Part shown: piece after piece, positions 1 through 8,066 of the stretch
How the letters are laid out: each line of letters begins with the position of its first letter
Numbering within the stretch: the stretch's first letter is position 1
Source: JBCCMQ01 sp039026235
Lineage (GTDB): Bacteria; Pseudomonadota; Alphaproteobacteria; Rhodobacterales; Rhodobacteraceae
Assembly: GCA_039026235.1 (NCBI GenBank)
Contig: JBCCMQ010000008.1
Span: 103,398-167,397, forward strand
Direction: 5' to 3'
Length of the DNA: 64,000 nucleotides
Notes under the pieces: generated by a model
The model's input: the letters and a program-made list of their open reading frames with translations, nothing else
Database searches by the model: none
Told to the model about the DNA's origin: nothing
Position numbers and translations under genes: made by a program

Positions 1-448
1 GGTCGTCTTCTCCGGCTTCGACCCGGGCACCCATCAGAATGTAAAGCGTCGCATCGCCCCCATCATCTAGGATCATGTTGGCGGTGCCTTCGTCGAAATG
101 GAAAATCCGGTCGGCATAATCCCAGTATTCCGGCAGTGTCTCACCCTTGATGGCAAAAACCGGCGTTCCGGTTTCGGCGATCGCGGCGGCGGCGTGGTCC
201 TGGGTCGAAAAGATATTGCAGGACGCCCAACGTACATCTGCGCCCAGCGCCGTCAGCGTTTCAATCAGAACCGCGGTCTGCACGGTCATGTGAAGCGATC
301 CGGCGATCCGGGCACCGGTCAGGGGTTTGGTTTCGCCAAACTCTTCCCGCAGCGCCATGAGGCCCGGCATTTCAGTTTCTGCAATGTCGAGTTCCTTGCG
401 ACCGAAAGCGGCCAAAGAAATGTCTTTGACAATAAAGTCCTTTGCCAC
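1..448 (-). CDS. ahcY: Adenosylhomocysteinase, N-terminal part (runs off the left edge)
   Basis: Hydrolyses S-adenosylhomocysteine to adenosine and homocysteine in the cytoplasmic methyl cycle, relieving product inhibition of methyltransferases. Only the first ~149 codons are in the window. The translated start (VAKDFIVKDISLAAFGRKEL), the substrate-site segment SLHMTVQTAVLIETL and the following CNIFSTQDHAAAA are characteristic of the family. The start is GTG at 448-446, preceded by a good AGGAGCAG ribosome site about 4 bases upstream. The gene is about 1.7 kb from regA; in Rhodobacter ahcY also lies near the reg locus, which supports the lineage call. A hairpin-rich leader precedes it. Confidence 0.95.
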   Translation of the reverse strand, partial: MAKDFIVKDISLAAFGRKELDIAETEMPGLMALREEFGETKPLTGARIAGSLHMTVQTAVLIETLTALGADVRWASCNIFSTQDHAAAAIAETGTPVFAIKGETLPEYWDYADRIFHFDEGTANMILDDGGDATLYILMGARVEAGEDD

Positions 449-564
449 GGTTCTGCTCCTGAATCTGCGCGTGTCCAGCCGGTCGTCTATCACCGGCCCG
501 TCAACGGGGCAACGGCCTCTGGGGCCGCAAGTTCCGTGGCGTTTAAATTAATGGCGCGGGAAAG
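449..564 (-). promoter_or_regulatory. ahcY leader with three consecutive hairpins
   Basis: This is the gap between the small upstream gene and ahcY. Three short inverted repeats follow one another: 478-483 with 492-497 (6 bp, 8-base loop), 497-500 with 505-508 (4 bp, TCAA on the plus strand as loop), and 513-517 with 523-527 (5 bp). All would lie in the ahcY 5' leader if transcription begins near the AT-rich patch 541-551. No T-run follows any of them on the minus strand, so they do not look like an intrinsic terminator. I could not fit them to the SAH riboswitch consensus. A regulatory role is inference. Confidence 0.4.
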
Positions 565-864
565 CTATCCGGGGATGCCCATCAGTTTTTCCGACGGTAA
601 TCCATCGCGCCAATTGGTGCCGCTGGCCATCACACAGCTCGTTCCGTCAGAACTGGTACGCAGGATTGTCCATGTGCCTTTGCTGTCATTGGTCCAGATT
701 TCATAGACGCTGGCCTGGTTTTGAAGCCCGCCGCCCGTAAATGCCTCGCCCCATTTTGCGGTAAGACGTTTTGTGACTTCCGATCGTTCTGCGCAATAGG
801 ACTGAGCGGATGCTGCCGCGGCGGTAAAAGCGATTGCCGCGGCTGTATACCCTATGAGTCTCAT
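565..864 (-). CDS. Small exported protein of unknown function
   Basis: 99 residues. The start chosen is ATG 864-862, preceded by GGAAAGGAT, because it gives a clean signal peptide: MRLIG, then an alanine-rich hydrophobic stretch ending in ASAQS, with cleavage likely near residue 21. The mature ~78 residues contain two cysteines (in YCAERSE and SDGTSCVMASGTNW), which could form one disulphide in the periplasm. A longer reading upstream to 1053 has no signal peptide and no family-like sequence, so I reject it. I do not recognise the family. It lies upstream of ahcY on the same strand and diverges from the HD-domain gene. Confidence 0.7.
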   Translation of the reverse strand: MRLIGYTAAAIAFTAAAASAQSYCAERSEVTKRLTAKWGEAFTGGGLQNQASVYEIWTNDSKGTWTILRTSSDGTSCVMASGTNWRDGLPSEKLMGIPG

Positions 865-1065
865 GGTTATCCTTTCCGCGACGGTACCGCCGCAAGAAGA
901 GTGCCTGTTGAACCTCCCAAAGTCGTCTTTGTATGATGTCAATGTAGCGGCTGCCTGCTTCATCGGCCTTAACAGACGCAACATTGTGACGTGGTGTGAC
1001 AGTGTACAGTGAATTGCGGCTATTTTTTGTGCACTTGCGCACACTTTTTGCAATGGAAGTGAAAC

Positions 1066-1668
1066 ATGGCGCGATCACGCCAATCTAGAGCCTGGCAAAG
1101 GATGCTCTCGGGGCGGCGCCTGGATCTGCTCGATCCGACACCGGTGGACATCGAGATTGAGGATATCGCGCACGGCCTCGCCTTTGTGGCGCGCTGGAAC
1201 GGCCAGACGGCTGGCGACTTTCCCTATTCGGTGGCCGAGCATTCCCTTCTGGTGGAGGAAATTTTTGGCCGCTTCGATCCCGAGGCGGCGGCACGGTGGC
1301 GGCTTGCTGCGCTTCTGCACGACGCGCCCGAGTATGTCATCGGCGACATGATTTCTCCTGTAAAGTCCGCCATCGGCGCGCAATACGGTGTGTTGGACAC
1401 GAAACTGGCGGCGGCGATTCACCTTCGGTTCGGCCTGCCCGCCGAGGTTCCGAAGCCCATCAAACGGCTGATCAAAAGGGCAGACAAACTCTCCGCCTGG
1501 CTCGAAGCGACAAAGCTCGCCGGCTTTTCAGAGGCCGAGGCCACGCGCTACTTCGGCCGCCCGGAAACGGAATTGGTCGCGGGGCTTGAAATCGTCATCC
1601 GACCGCCCATCGCGGTGCGCGACGCCTACCTGGCCCGCCACAAGGCGCTTCTGGACGATTGCAGTTGA
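1066..1668 (+). CDS. HD-domain phosphohydrolase (YfbR/5'-nucleotidase-like)
   Basis: 200 residues, the usual size for single-domain HD hydrolases acting on nucleotides. The metal-binding signature is present: His59 in VAEHS, the His85-Asp86 pair in LLHDAPEY and Asp94 in VIGDM. The stretch around LLHDAPEYVIGDMISPVK is typical of the YfbR-like group that dephosphorylates (deoxy)nucleoside monophosphates; substrate assignment is by family only. The start ATG 1066 follows a GGAAG ribosome site. The end overlaps the start of the downstream acetyltransferase gene, so the two are probably translated from one mRNA. Confidence 0.8.
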   Translation: MARSRQSRAWQRMLSGRRLDLLDPTPVDIEIEDIAHGLAFVARWNGQTAGDFPYSVAEHSLLVEEIFGRFDPEAAARWRLAALLHDAPEYVIGDMISPVKSAIGAQYGVLDTKLAAAIHLRFGLPAEVPKPIKRLIKRADKLSAWLEATKLAGFSEAEATRYFGRPETELVAGLEIVIRPPIAVRDAYLARHKALLDDCS

Positions 1669-2144
1669 TCTTTCGGAGCGCACTTTCAGATGACGCCGAA
1701 GGCATGGCAGACCTGCTTAACCAGATCATTCTGGCGGGCGGGACCACGGCGATCGAAGATGTGGTTTCGCCGGATGAACTGCGGCAATGGATGGCGCGTT
1801 CCCAAGGCCGCAGTGCCTGGCACGTTGCCGCCCGGAACGGGCAGATCATGGGGTTTCAGTGGATCGAGCCGAACCCCGTTCTGCCGCCAGAGGCGGTGGA
1901 CATCGCCAGTTTCGTACGTATGGGCGCGACCGGCCTTGGCATCGGCCGCGGGCTTTTCATCGCAACCCAAAATGCGGCGAAAGGCCTTGGTTACGGCTGG
2001 ATAAATGCCTCGATACGGTCCGACAATGTCAGCGGCCTGGCCTATTATTCGGCGATGGGCTTTCAGGATTGGAAATCCGACCCAACCGTCACCCTAAGCG
2101 ACGGCACCGTTACCGGGAAAACCTACAAGCGTTTTGAGCTTTAG
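1659..2144 (+). CDS. GNAT-family N-acetyltransferase
   Basis: About 160 residues with the GNAT layout: an N-terminal IFRSALSDDAEGMADLLN (beta 1/alpha 1), a central substrate strand, an acetyl-CoA-binding motif region around GATGLGIGRGLF (compare Q/RxxGxG/A), and NASIRSDNVSGLAYYSAMGF, the usual motif B. The acceptor is unknown. No ATG is available: TTG at 1659 or TTG at 1665 must be used, and the latter interlocks with the stop of the HD gene. Its stop TAG (2142-2144) interlocks with the stop of regA on the other strand through the tetranucleotide TTAG. Confidence 0.75.
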   Translation: MQLIFRSALSDDAEGMADLLNQIILAGGTTAIEDVVSPDELRQWMARSQGRSAWHVAARNGQIMGFQWIEPNPVLPPEAVDIASFVRMGATGLGIGRGLFIATQNAAKGLGYGWINASIRSDNVSGLAYYSAMGFQDWKSDPTVTLSDGTVTGKTYKRFEL

Positions 2145-2695
2145 CGCGGGCTGCGTTTGGCGAGGATACGCTGCAGCGTGCGGCGGTGCATATTCAGACG
2201 TCGCGCGGTTTCAGAGACATTGCGGTCGCAAAGCTCATAAACCCTTTGAATGTGTTCCCAGCGCACGCGATCTGCCGACATCGGGTTTTCTGGCGGCGGG
2301 GGCAATTCGTCCCCTGTCGCCAAAAGCGCCGCCGTGATGTCATTGGCGTCCGCGGGTTTCGAAAGATAATCGGTTGCGCCCGCCTTTACCGCCGCGACGG
2401 CCGTCGCAATAGCACCGTAGCCGGTCAGAACGACAACCCGGCAATCGGGACGTTTTTCGCGCAGCACTTCAACCACGTCGAGCCCGTTGCCGTCTTCCAG
2501 CCGTAGATCGACAACCGCATAAGCCGGCGGCCTTGCGGTGGCGATGGCCTTGCCGGCCACCACGGTCTCGGCGGTCTCGGGCAAGAAGCCACGCTTTTCC
2601 ATGGCGCGCGCGAGACGACGCACAAATGGCTCGTCATCGTCCACGAGGAGAAGCGTCGAGTCCTCTCCCATCGCCCCCATCGCTCGCTCAACCAT
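2141..2695 (-). CDS. regA: Redox response regulator RegA (PrrA/ActR family)
   Basis: 184 residues. The receiver domain spans about 12-128 with acidic pocket DDD at 19-21, phospho-acceptor Asp63 in VVDLRLEDG, Thr91 and Lys113. A proline-rich linker (LPPPPENP) follows, then a Fis-type helix-turn-helix at about 157-182 (NVSETARRLNMHRRTLQRIL), the strongly conserved RegA/PrrA/ActR DNA-binding end. It partners RegB and controls photosynthesis, respiration, CO2 and N2 fixation genes in relatives; which targets exist here is unknown. Start ATG 2695 has GAGG upstream. senC lies just upstream on the same strand (58-bp gap), so senC-regA are probably co-transcribed. Confidence 0.95.
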   Translation of the reverse strand: MVERAMGAMGEDSTLLLVDDDEPFVRRLARAMEKRGFLPETAETVVAGKAIATARPPAYAVVDLRLEDGNGLDVVEVLREKRPDCRVVVLTGYGAIATAVAAVKAGATDYLSKPADANDITAALLATGDELPPPPENPMSADRVRWEHIQRVYELCDRNVSETARRLNMHRRTLQRILAKRSPR

Positions 2696-2753
2696 TGTTC
2701 GTGCCTCTTAATCAGTTACTTGGCCGACGAGATAGGTCGCAGACGCAACCGGG

Positions 2754-3380
2754 TCAAACCCGGGCGGCCGCAGTAACAAGACAGGCCGTGCGTTCGGCCA
2801 TTTCCTCGGGCGACATTTCACGGCGAAAGAAATCCACAAAGCCGATTTTCGGCAGCACCAGATAGGTAAATGTTGAATGATCGACGAGGTAGAATTCGTC
2901 GCCGTCGGCCTTCTGGGCCCGGTAATAGGTCTTGTAGGCGCGGCTGGCTTCGGCCACCTGTTCGGGCGAGCCGGTCAGCCCGATCATCCGGTCATGCATG
3001 TTGGCCGCAAAGGCCCCCACGATGTCCGGCGTATCGCGTTCCGGGTCGATGGAAATGAACACCGGCGTGACGTCATGGCCCATGTCGCTCAGAACATCGG
3101 ACGCCACCGCGTTCCGGGCCACATCCATGGGGCAGACGTCCGGGCAGTAGGTATAGCCGAAATACAGTAGGGACGGCCGGGTAATAACGTCAGTGTCGGT
3201 GACAAGCTCGCCGTTTTCGTTGACCAGGGTGAAAGGCCCGCCGATATCGCCGCCCACAGCGCCGGTTTGACAGGCTGCAAAAATGTCTGCGGGCGCGCGG
3301 GTTGTCAGCCAGTATGTTCCGCCCAGGCTTGCCGCCACAACGGCGCCAGCCCCAAGTGCAAAATCCCGTCGTTTGACCAT
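2754..3380 (-). CDS. senC: SCO1/SenC/PrrC copper chaperone-like protein
   Basis: 208 residues. An N-terminal membrane anchor/signal (residues 5-25) precedes a thioredoxin-like SCO domain facing the periplasm. The copper ligands are visible: Cys79 and Cys83 in CPDVC and His168 in VDHSTF. SCO proteins deliver copper to cytochrome c oxidase CuA and in Rhodobacter feed the RegB signal. Start ATG 3380 was chosen because it begins right before the hydrophobic anchor and has GGGGCTT upstream; the longer frame to 3545 would run into regB. It is divergent from regB and upstream of regA, the classical arrangement. Confidence 0.93.
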   Translation of the reverse strand: MVKRRDFALGAGAVVAASLGGTYWLTTRAPADIFAACQTGAVGGDIGGPFTLVNENGELVTDTDVITRPSLLYFGYTYCPDVCPMDVARNAVASDVLSDMGHDVTPVFISIDPERDTPDIVGAFAANMHDRMIGLTGSPEQVAEASRAYKTYYRAQKADGDEFYLVDHSTFTYLVLPKIGFVDFFRREMSPEEMAERTACLVTAAARV

Positions 3381-3454
3381 CGTAAGCCCCGTAATTGACG
3401 CCGCCTGCTGTTCATCTAACAATCCCCGTACAAAGTACAACGCGGTGAAATGAC
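3381..3454. promoter_or_regulatory. Divergent promoter region between senC-regA and regB
   Basis: Only 74 bp separate the two start codons, so both transcripts must begin in or just beyond this gap and probably share control. The Reg system autoregulates in Rhodobacter; a RegA site here is expected from that precedent. I cannot assign a -10/-35 pair or a RegA box with confidence. Confidence 0.5.
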
Positions 3455-4849
3455 GTGACACCGGCCACACATCAGCTTTTCCTGCGCTCCGGACGGAGCG
3501 AATGGGTCCGCCTGCGGACGCTGACCGTGCTGCGTTGGATCGCAATCGTCGGTCAACTGGTCGCGGTCAGTGTCGCCAGCCGGGCGTTCGGCCTGCAATT
3601 CAACGTGGGTCTTTGCTATCTGATCATCGGCACGGCGGTGCTCGCCAACATTCTCGCTATATTTTTCTATCCTGAGAACAAGCGCTTAACAGAAAGCGAA
3701 GTGTTGATGTTCCTTCTGTTCGATGTCGGGCAGCTTGGGATCCTTTTGTACCTGACCGGCGGCCTGCACAATCCGTTTGCCATTCTTATCCTCGCCCCGG
3801 TGACCATTGCCGCGACCGCGCTGCACCTGCGATCAATTCTAACTCTTGGCGTCATCACAATTGTGTTGATTACCGTTGTGGCGGTCGTTCACCTGCCGCT
3901 GCGGTCGGCAGATGACATCGTGCTGCGCGTGCCAACGCTGTTTGTGTTCGGCTTCTGGCTGGCGATCGTCATCGGTGTCGCCTTTCAGGCCGTCTACACC
4001 CAGCGCGTATCGGAAGAGATGCACACCATGTCGGACGCGCTTCTGGCCACTCAGATGGCTCTGGCACGGGAACAGAAGCTGACCGATCTTGGCGGCGTGG
4101 TGGCTGCGGCCGCCCATGAATTAGGAACACCGCTGGCCACGATCAAATTGGTCAGCTCTGAGCTTTCTGAGGATCTTTCCGAAGATCACCTGCGCGAAGA
4201 CGCGCGCCTGATCAGCGACCAGGCCGATCGATGCCGCGATATCCTTAGGTCCATGGGGCGGGCCGGAAAGGACGATATGCAGGTGCGTTCGGCGCCGTTG
4301 CTGACGGTGATCGAAGAAGCGGCCGAGCCCCATGCCAATCGCGGCAAGGCATTGGTGTTCGAACGGCGGCCCGCCGAGACAATCGAGCTGAAGGAACCAA
4401 TCGTCTACCGAAAGCCCGAGGTCATTCACGGGCTGCGCAACCTTATCCAGAACGCAGTCGATTTTGCTGACGAAAGCGTCTGGATCACCGCGAAATGGAG
4501 TGAGGATGATATCCTCGTGCGTATTGCCGACGACGGTGCTGGATTTCCAAGCCATGTCCTCGGTCGGATCGGCGATCCCTTTGTGCGCCGTCGGCGCGGC
4601 GATGTGTCATCCGGTATGCGGCCCGAATACGAAGGCATGGGCCTGGGGCTGTTCATCGCGAAAACGCTGCTGGAACGCAGCGGCGCGGAATTGACCTTTG
4701 TCAACGGCGCAGACCCTTTTCTGGAACCGGGCGAGCATCCCGAGCGCAAGGGCGCGGTCGTCGAGGTCATCTGGCCGATCGAACGGCTGGCCCGACCGGT
4801 CAAAGAAACCGAACAGGGTCTGGGTCAAAACGTCCCGCTCGAAGCCTGA
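3455..4849 (+). CDS. regB: Redox sensor histidine kinase RegB (PrrB)
   Basis: 464 residues. Six hydrophobic segments lie between about 25 and 180. The RegB-specific quinone/redox motif GGLHNPF is at 102-108 at the edge of a membrane helix. The H-box HELGTPL places the phospho-histidine at 221, and Cys260 in ADRCRDIL corresponds to the redox-active cysteine of Rhodobacter RegB (39 residues after the His). N-box, G1 (DDGAGFPSHV) and G2 (GMGLGLFIAK) are present. The start must be GTG 3455; the nearby ATG 3450 runs into a stop at once. RegB senses the aerobic respiratory state and phosphorylates RegA. Confidence 0.96.
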   Translation: MTPATHQLFLRSGRSEWVRLRTLTVLRWIAIVGQLVAVSVASRAFGLQFNVGLCYLIIGTAVLANILAIFFYPENKRLTESEVLMFLLFDVGQLGILLYLTGGLHNPFAILILAPVTIAATALHLRSILTLGVITIVLITVVAVVHLPLRSADDIVLRVPTLFVFGFWLAIVIGVAFQAVYTQRVSEEMHTMSDALLATQMALAREQKLTDLGGVVAAAAHELGTPLATIKLVSSELSEDLSEDHLREDARLISDQADRCRDILRSMGRAGKDDMQVRSAPLLTVIEEAAEPHANRGKALVFERRPAETIELKEPIVYRKPEVIHGLRNLIQNAVDFADESVWITAKWSEDDILVRIADDGAGFPSHVLGRIGDPFVRRRRGDVSSGMRPEYEGMGLGLFIAKTLLERSGAELTFVNGADPFLEPGEHPERKGAVVEVIWPIERLARPVKETEQGLGQNVPLEA

Positions 4850-4939
4850 GTGTCACGTCACAAAGCAATTCGTCCTTCATTAACCCGCGGTTAACTAAGA
4901 TTGCCGAAGTCTTGTCCGTCTTTGATCGGCAAGGCGGCA

Positions 4940-6544
4940 ATGGATTTTGACACAACGGCCGTTATCGGCCTTATCCTGGTAAGCTTCTGTGTGGCGACGG
5001 CAGCATTGATTGCAGCCGCGCATTTCTCGGAACGTCAGACGATCTCACAGCCCGCGGCGTTCGATCCGACCGAAACCGAAGCGGCGGTGTTTATCTTTGA
5101 CGGCACGCTTCTTGTGGATGCGACTGACCGGGCGCGCAAGACGCTGAAACATGCGGGCGGGCGCGGATCGCCCTGGCAAAGACTTATATCGCATTTATCC
5201 CCGCAGTTCCCGGGTATTGAGACGCGGCTGGATTCCCTGCCGCGCGGCGAAGCGCTGGACGAATGGTCTGACGAAAAGGCGCGGGAAAGGGCCCGTTTGC
5301 TGGCCGAATGGCGCAACGGGCTGCTGCATTTGACGTTGCTCGACGCCGATCAGCCCGAGACAGCTGTGCGTGTTGATGCCCAGCGCTTTTATGATCTTGA
5401 GGCAGAGGCGGCCCTTCTAGAGGCCACTACCGATAAGGCGCCCTATCTGCACTGGAAGACAGACGAAGCAGGTCAGGTGATCTGGGCAAATCGTGCGTAT
5501 TTGGTCACGGCCGAGCGGGTGCAAGGTGCCGAGGCGACCCAGAAATGGCCCCTTCCGCGTCTGTTCAACAGGCTTCAGATGATCACGCCCGAAGACGACC
5601 AAGGCGAACGCCGGATCTCGCTGATCGCTGAAGACGATGGAACGGAAGAAACCCTGTGGTTCGACACCGCGAGCCATCCCATGGGCACCGAAACGCTGCA
5701 TTTTGCCATTGCGGCGGATGCCGCCGTGCGGGCCGAGGGCGCCCTGCGCGAATTCATTCAGACGCTGGCCAAGACCTTTGCCCATCTTCCCATCGGGCTC
5801 GCCATATTCGACCGCTCGCGCCAGCTGGTGCTCTTCAACCCATCGCTCACGGATCTTTCCCGGCTTCCGGTTGCCTTTCTCAGCCGCCGACCGACGCTCA
5901 ACGCCTTTCTGGACGAACTGCGGGAACGGCGGGTGATGCCTGAACCGAAGGACTACAAATCCTGGCGCCAGAAAATTCTTGAGCTGGAAGCCGAGGCCGT
6001 CAACGGAACCTATGAAGAAGACTGGTCACTGCCGTCGGGCCAGACCTACCGCGTAAGCGGCAGACCGCATCCAGAGGGCGCAATCGCCTTTCTTTTCGAA
6101 GATATCACCGCAGAAGTGTCTCTAACACGACGCTTTCGGGCCGATCTGGAACTCGGACAGGCCGTGCTCGATGCCCAGGAAGAGGCGCTCGCGGTGTTCT
6201 CGCCCAGCGGCATTCTGACCATGTCGAATGCGGCCTACGCCGATATCTGGGGCGTGGACCCTTCGACCACGCTGGGCAATATCGGGATAACCGATGCCAT
6301 GCGCAGATGGCTCGACCTATCGGAACCCACGCCGGTTTGGGGGGACGCGCGGGATTTTATTTCGTCCGACGAAACCCGTGCGGCCTGGACGGCCGAGGTC
6401 AAACTGAAGGCGGGCGGGCGTTTGAGATGCCGTTTCGTACCCATCAGTGGAGGTGCCACCCTGATTGGATTTTCCCGGGAAGATCCGGAACCCACGCGCA
6501 AACGGCGGTTGAATCTGTCAGAAGCGGGCGAGAGCACCGGCTAG
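4940..6544 (+). CDS. Membrane-anchored multi-PAS protein without kinase domain
   Basis: 534 residues from ATG 4940, chosen because the single transmembrane helix begins directly after it (TAVIGLILVSFCVATAALIAAA is residues ~5-26). The cytoplasmic part contains at least two PAS-like domains: one around VLFNPSLTDLSRL and SGRPHPEGAIAFLFEDIT, a second from about VLDAQEEALAVFSPSG to the end, ending in a PAS-like strand. An earlier divergent PAS-like region surrounds YLHWKTDEAGQVIWANRAYL. No H-box, ATPase, GGDEF or EAL domain follows, so it senses but has no visible output. It lies 90 bp downstream of regB and upstream of tsaE. Ligand and partner are unknown. Confidence 0.75.
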   Translation: MDFDTTAVIGLILVSFCVATAALIAAAHFSERQTISQPAAFDPTETEAAVFIFDGTLLVDATDRARKTLKHAGGRGSPWQRLISHLSPQFPGIETRLDSLPRGEALDEWSDEKARERARLLAEWRNGLLHLTLLDADQPETAVRVDAQRFYDLEAEAALLEATTDKAPYLHWKTDEAGQVIWANRAYLVTAERVQGAEATQKWPLPRLFNRLQMITPEDDQGERRISLIAEDDGTEETLWFDTASHPMGTETLHFAIAADAAVRAEGALREFIQTLAKTFAHLPIGLAIFDRSRQLVLFNPSLTDLSRLPVAFLSRRPTLNAFLDELRERRVMPEPKDYKSWRQKILELEAEAVNGTYEEDWSLPSGQTYRVSGRPHPEGAIAFLFEDITAEVSLTRRFRADLELGQAVLDAQEEALAVFSPSGILTMSNAAYADIWGVDPSTTLGNIGITDAMRRWLDLSEPTPVWGDARDFISSDETRAAWTAEVKLKAGGRLRCRFVPISGGATLIGFSREDPEPTRKRRLNLSEAGESTG

Positions 6545-6559
6545 CGTCTTGAAGCGGGG

Positions 6560-7075
6560 GTGGCGACAGGCCACAAACCACGCATGACGCGCTGGCCCCC
6601 TTTGACCCTGACAAGCCCTGCCGAGACAGAGGAATTGGCCGGGCAATTTGCGCCGCTTTTAACGCGGGGTGATCTGCTATTGCTGTCAGGCCCGGTTGGC
6701 GCCGGAAAAAGCCATTTCGCGCGGGCGCTTATCCAAACCCGCATGCGCGCCGTCGGCATGTTCGAGGACGTCCCGTCGCCCAGCTACACGCTCGTTCAGG
6801 TCTATGAAGTTGGCGGACTGGATATCTGGCATGCCGATCTTTATCGCCTCAGCGATGCCAGCGAGGTTCATGAACTGGGTTTAACAGCCGCTTTCGAGAC
6901 GGCGCTTTGCCTCATCGAATGGCCGGAACGGGCCGTGCTCGAATGGCCGGACACCGCCTTGAGGCTCACCTTCGATCCGGGTCCGGCGGATACGGCCCGC
7001 CAGCTTGCCTTCAGCAGTATCCGGCCTGAAGCGCCGGAGCGCTTTCTGCCCATCCTAGGGCGTGCCGATGGATAA
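6560..7075 (+). CDS. tsaE: tRNA threonylcarbamoyladenosine biosynthesis ATPase TsaE
   Basis: 171 residues. TsaE is the P-loop ATPase that works with TsaD and TsaB in making t6A37 on ANN-decoding tRNAs. The Walker A motif SGPVGAGKS is at 43-51, followed by the family blocks PSPSYTLVQVY and HADLYRL and the W-containing LIEWPERA. GTG 6560 has a G-rich upstream stretch; ATG 6584 is an alternative with a weaker ribosome site and fits homologues equally well. It overlaps amgK by 8 bp. This tsaE-amgK-murU order is common in alphaproteobacteria. Confidence 0.92.
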   Translation: MATGHKPRMTRWPPLTLTSPAETEELAGQFAPLLTRGDLLLLSGPVGAGKSHFARALIQTRMRAVGMFEDVPSPSYTLVQVYEVGGLDIWHADLYRLSDASEVHELGLTAAFETALCLIEWPERAVLEWPDTALRLTFDPGPADTARQLAFSSIRPEAPERFLPILGRADG

Positions 7076-8066
7076 GCGCATGACGCATATTCAGCGCTTC
7101 TTGGCGGACGCGGGATGGACTGCGGTAAAGATGACGCCCTTGGCCGGAGATGCGTCCCGACGGCGCTATTTCCGCGTCAGTGACGGGGGGCGGATCGCGG
7201 TTCTGATGGATGCGCCGCCCGAGACAGGGGAAGACACCGCGCGGTTTGTGCGCGTGGCGAAATATCTGACCGATGCTGGCTTTAGCGCACCCGCCATTTT
7301 GTCCCATGACAGAGACGCCGGGCTGTTGCTTTTGGAAGACTTGGGCGACGCGCTTTTCGCACGCCAGATCACCAATACGCCCGAAGACGAAGAACCGCTT
7401 TACTTCGCTGCTGTCGACTTTCTGGTCGAGCTGCACCTTGCCGAGCCTGCCGCGTGGCTAAAGCCCATGACCGCGCGCTTCATGGCGGAACAGGCGCTTG
7501 AGACACTGGAATGGTTCCGCGATCCCGAGTTTTCCGGTGACAGTGTCTTCGGCGAGGATGACCGCCGGCTTCTGGAAGTCGCTTTTGCGGATGCCGCAGC
7601 GGATACGCCGGTTATGGTCTTGCGCGATTTTCACGCCGAGAACCTGGTCTGGTTGCCAGAGCGTTCGGGCGTGGGCCGCGTCGGTCTACTTGACTTTCAG
7701 GACGCGCTGGCCGGGCACCCGGCCTATGATCTTCTGTCGCTTCTGGAAGACGCGCGGCGCGATGTGGCGGATGATCTGCGGCGTAGGTGCATCGATCGGT
7801 ATCTCGCGGCATCCGGTCAGGACGCGCCAGCATTTCGGCAGGCGATGGCCGCGGTCGGCGCCCAGCGCCACCTGCGCATTCTGGGCATTTTCGCCCGCTT
7901 GGCGCGCACCCAGGGCAAGTCGGACTATCTGACCATGGTGCCCCGCGTCTGGGCCCATCTGCAGCGCGCGCTCTCCGCATCAAATCTGACCGATTTGCGC
8001 ACTTGGGTTGAGGTGCACCTGCCGGACCCCGACAGCGCGTATCTGAAGCGGCTGGAGCGGCCATGA
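7068..8066 (+). CDS. amgK: N-acetylmuramate/N-acetylglucosamine kinase AmgK (APH-fold phosphotransferase)
   Basis: 332 residues. The aminoglycoside-phosphotransferase fold is shown by the glycine-rich start (PLAGDASRRRYFRV), the catalytic loop LRDFHAENLVWL and the metal-binding LLDFQDALAGHPAYDLLSLL. In the cell-wall recycling pathway known from Pseudomonas and present in many proteobacteria, AmgK phosphorylates MurNAc at C1 and the next gene product MurU makes UDP-MurNAc. Start ATG 7068 follows TAGGG; it overlaps tsaE, and the end overlaps murU by 4 bp. The specific function rests on the pairing with murU. Confidence 0.88.
   Translation: MDKRMTHIQRFLADAGWTAVKMTPLAGDASRRRYFRVSDGGRIAVLMDAPPETGEDTARFVRVAKYLTDAGFSAPAILSHDRDAGLLLLEDLGDALFARQITNTPEDEEPLYFAAVDFLVELHLAEPAAWLKPMTARFMAEQALETLEWFRDPEFSGDSVFGEDDRRLLEVAFADAAADTPVMVLRDFHAENLVWLPERSGVGRVGLLDFQDALAGHPAYDLLSLLEDARRDVADDLRRRCIDRYLAASGQDAPAFRQAMAAVGAQRHLRILGIFARLARTQGKSDYLTMVPRVWAHLQRALSASNLTDLRTWVEVHLPDPDSAYLKRLERP

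Noticed and set aside
449..564. SAH or SAM/SAH riboswitch before ahcY
   Set aside because: Hairpins are present but I could not place the conserved riboswitch core; called only a structured leader.
1028..1049. TGTGC/GCACA hairpin followed by TTTTT upstream of the HD gene
   Set aside because: Only a 5-bp stem and no gene ends just before it on the plus strand; too weak for a terminator.
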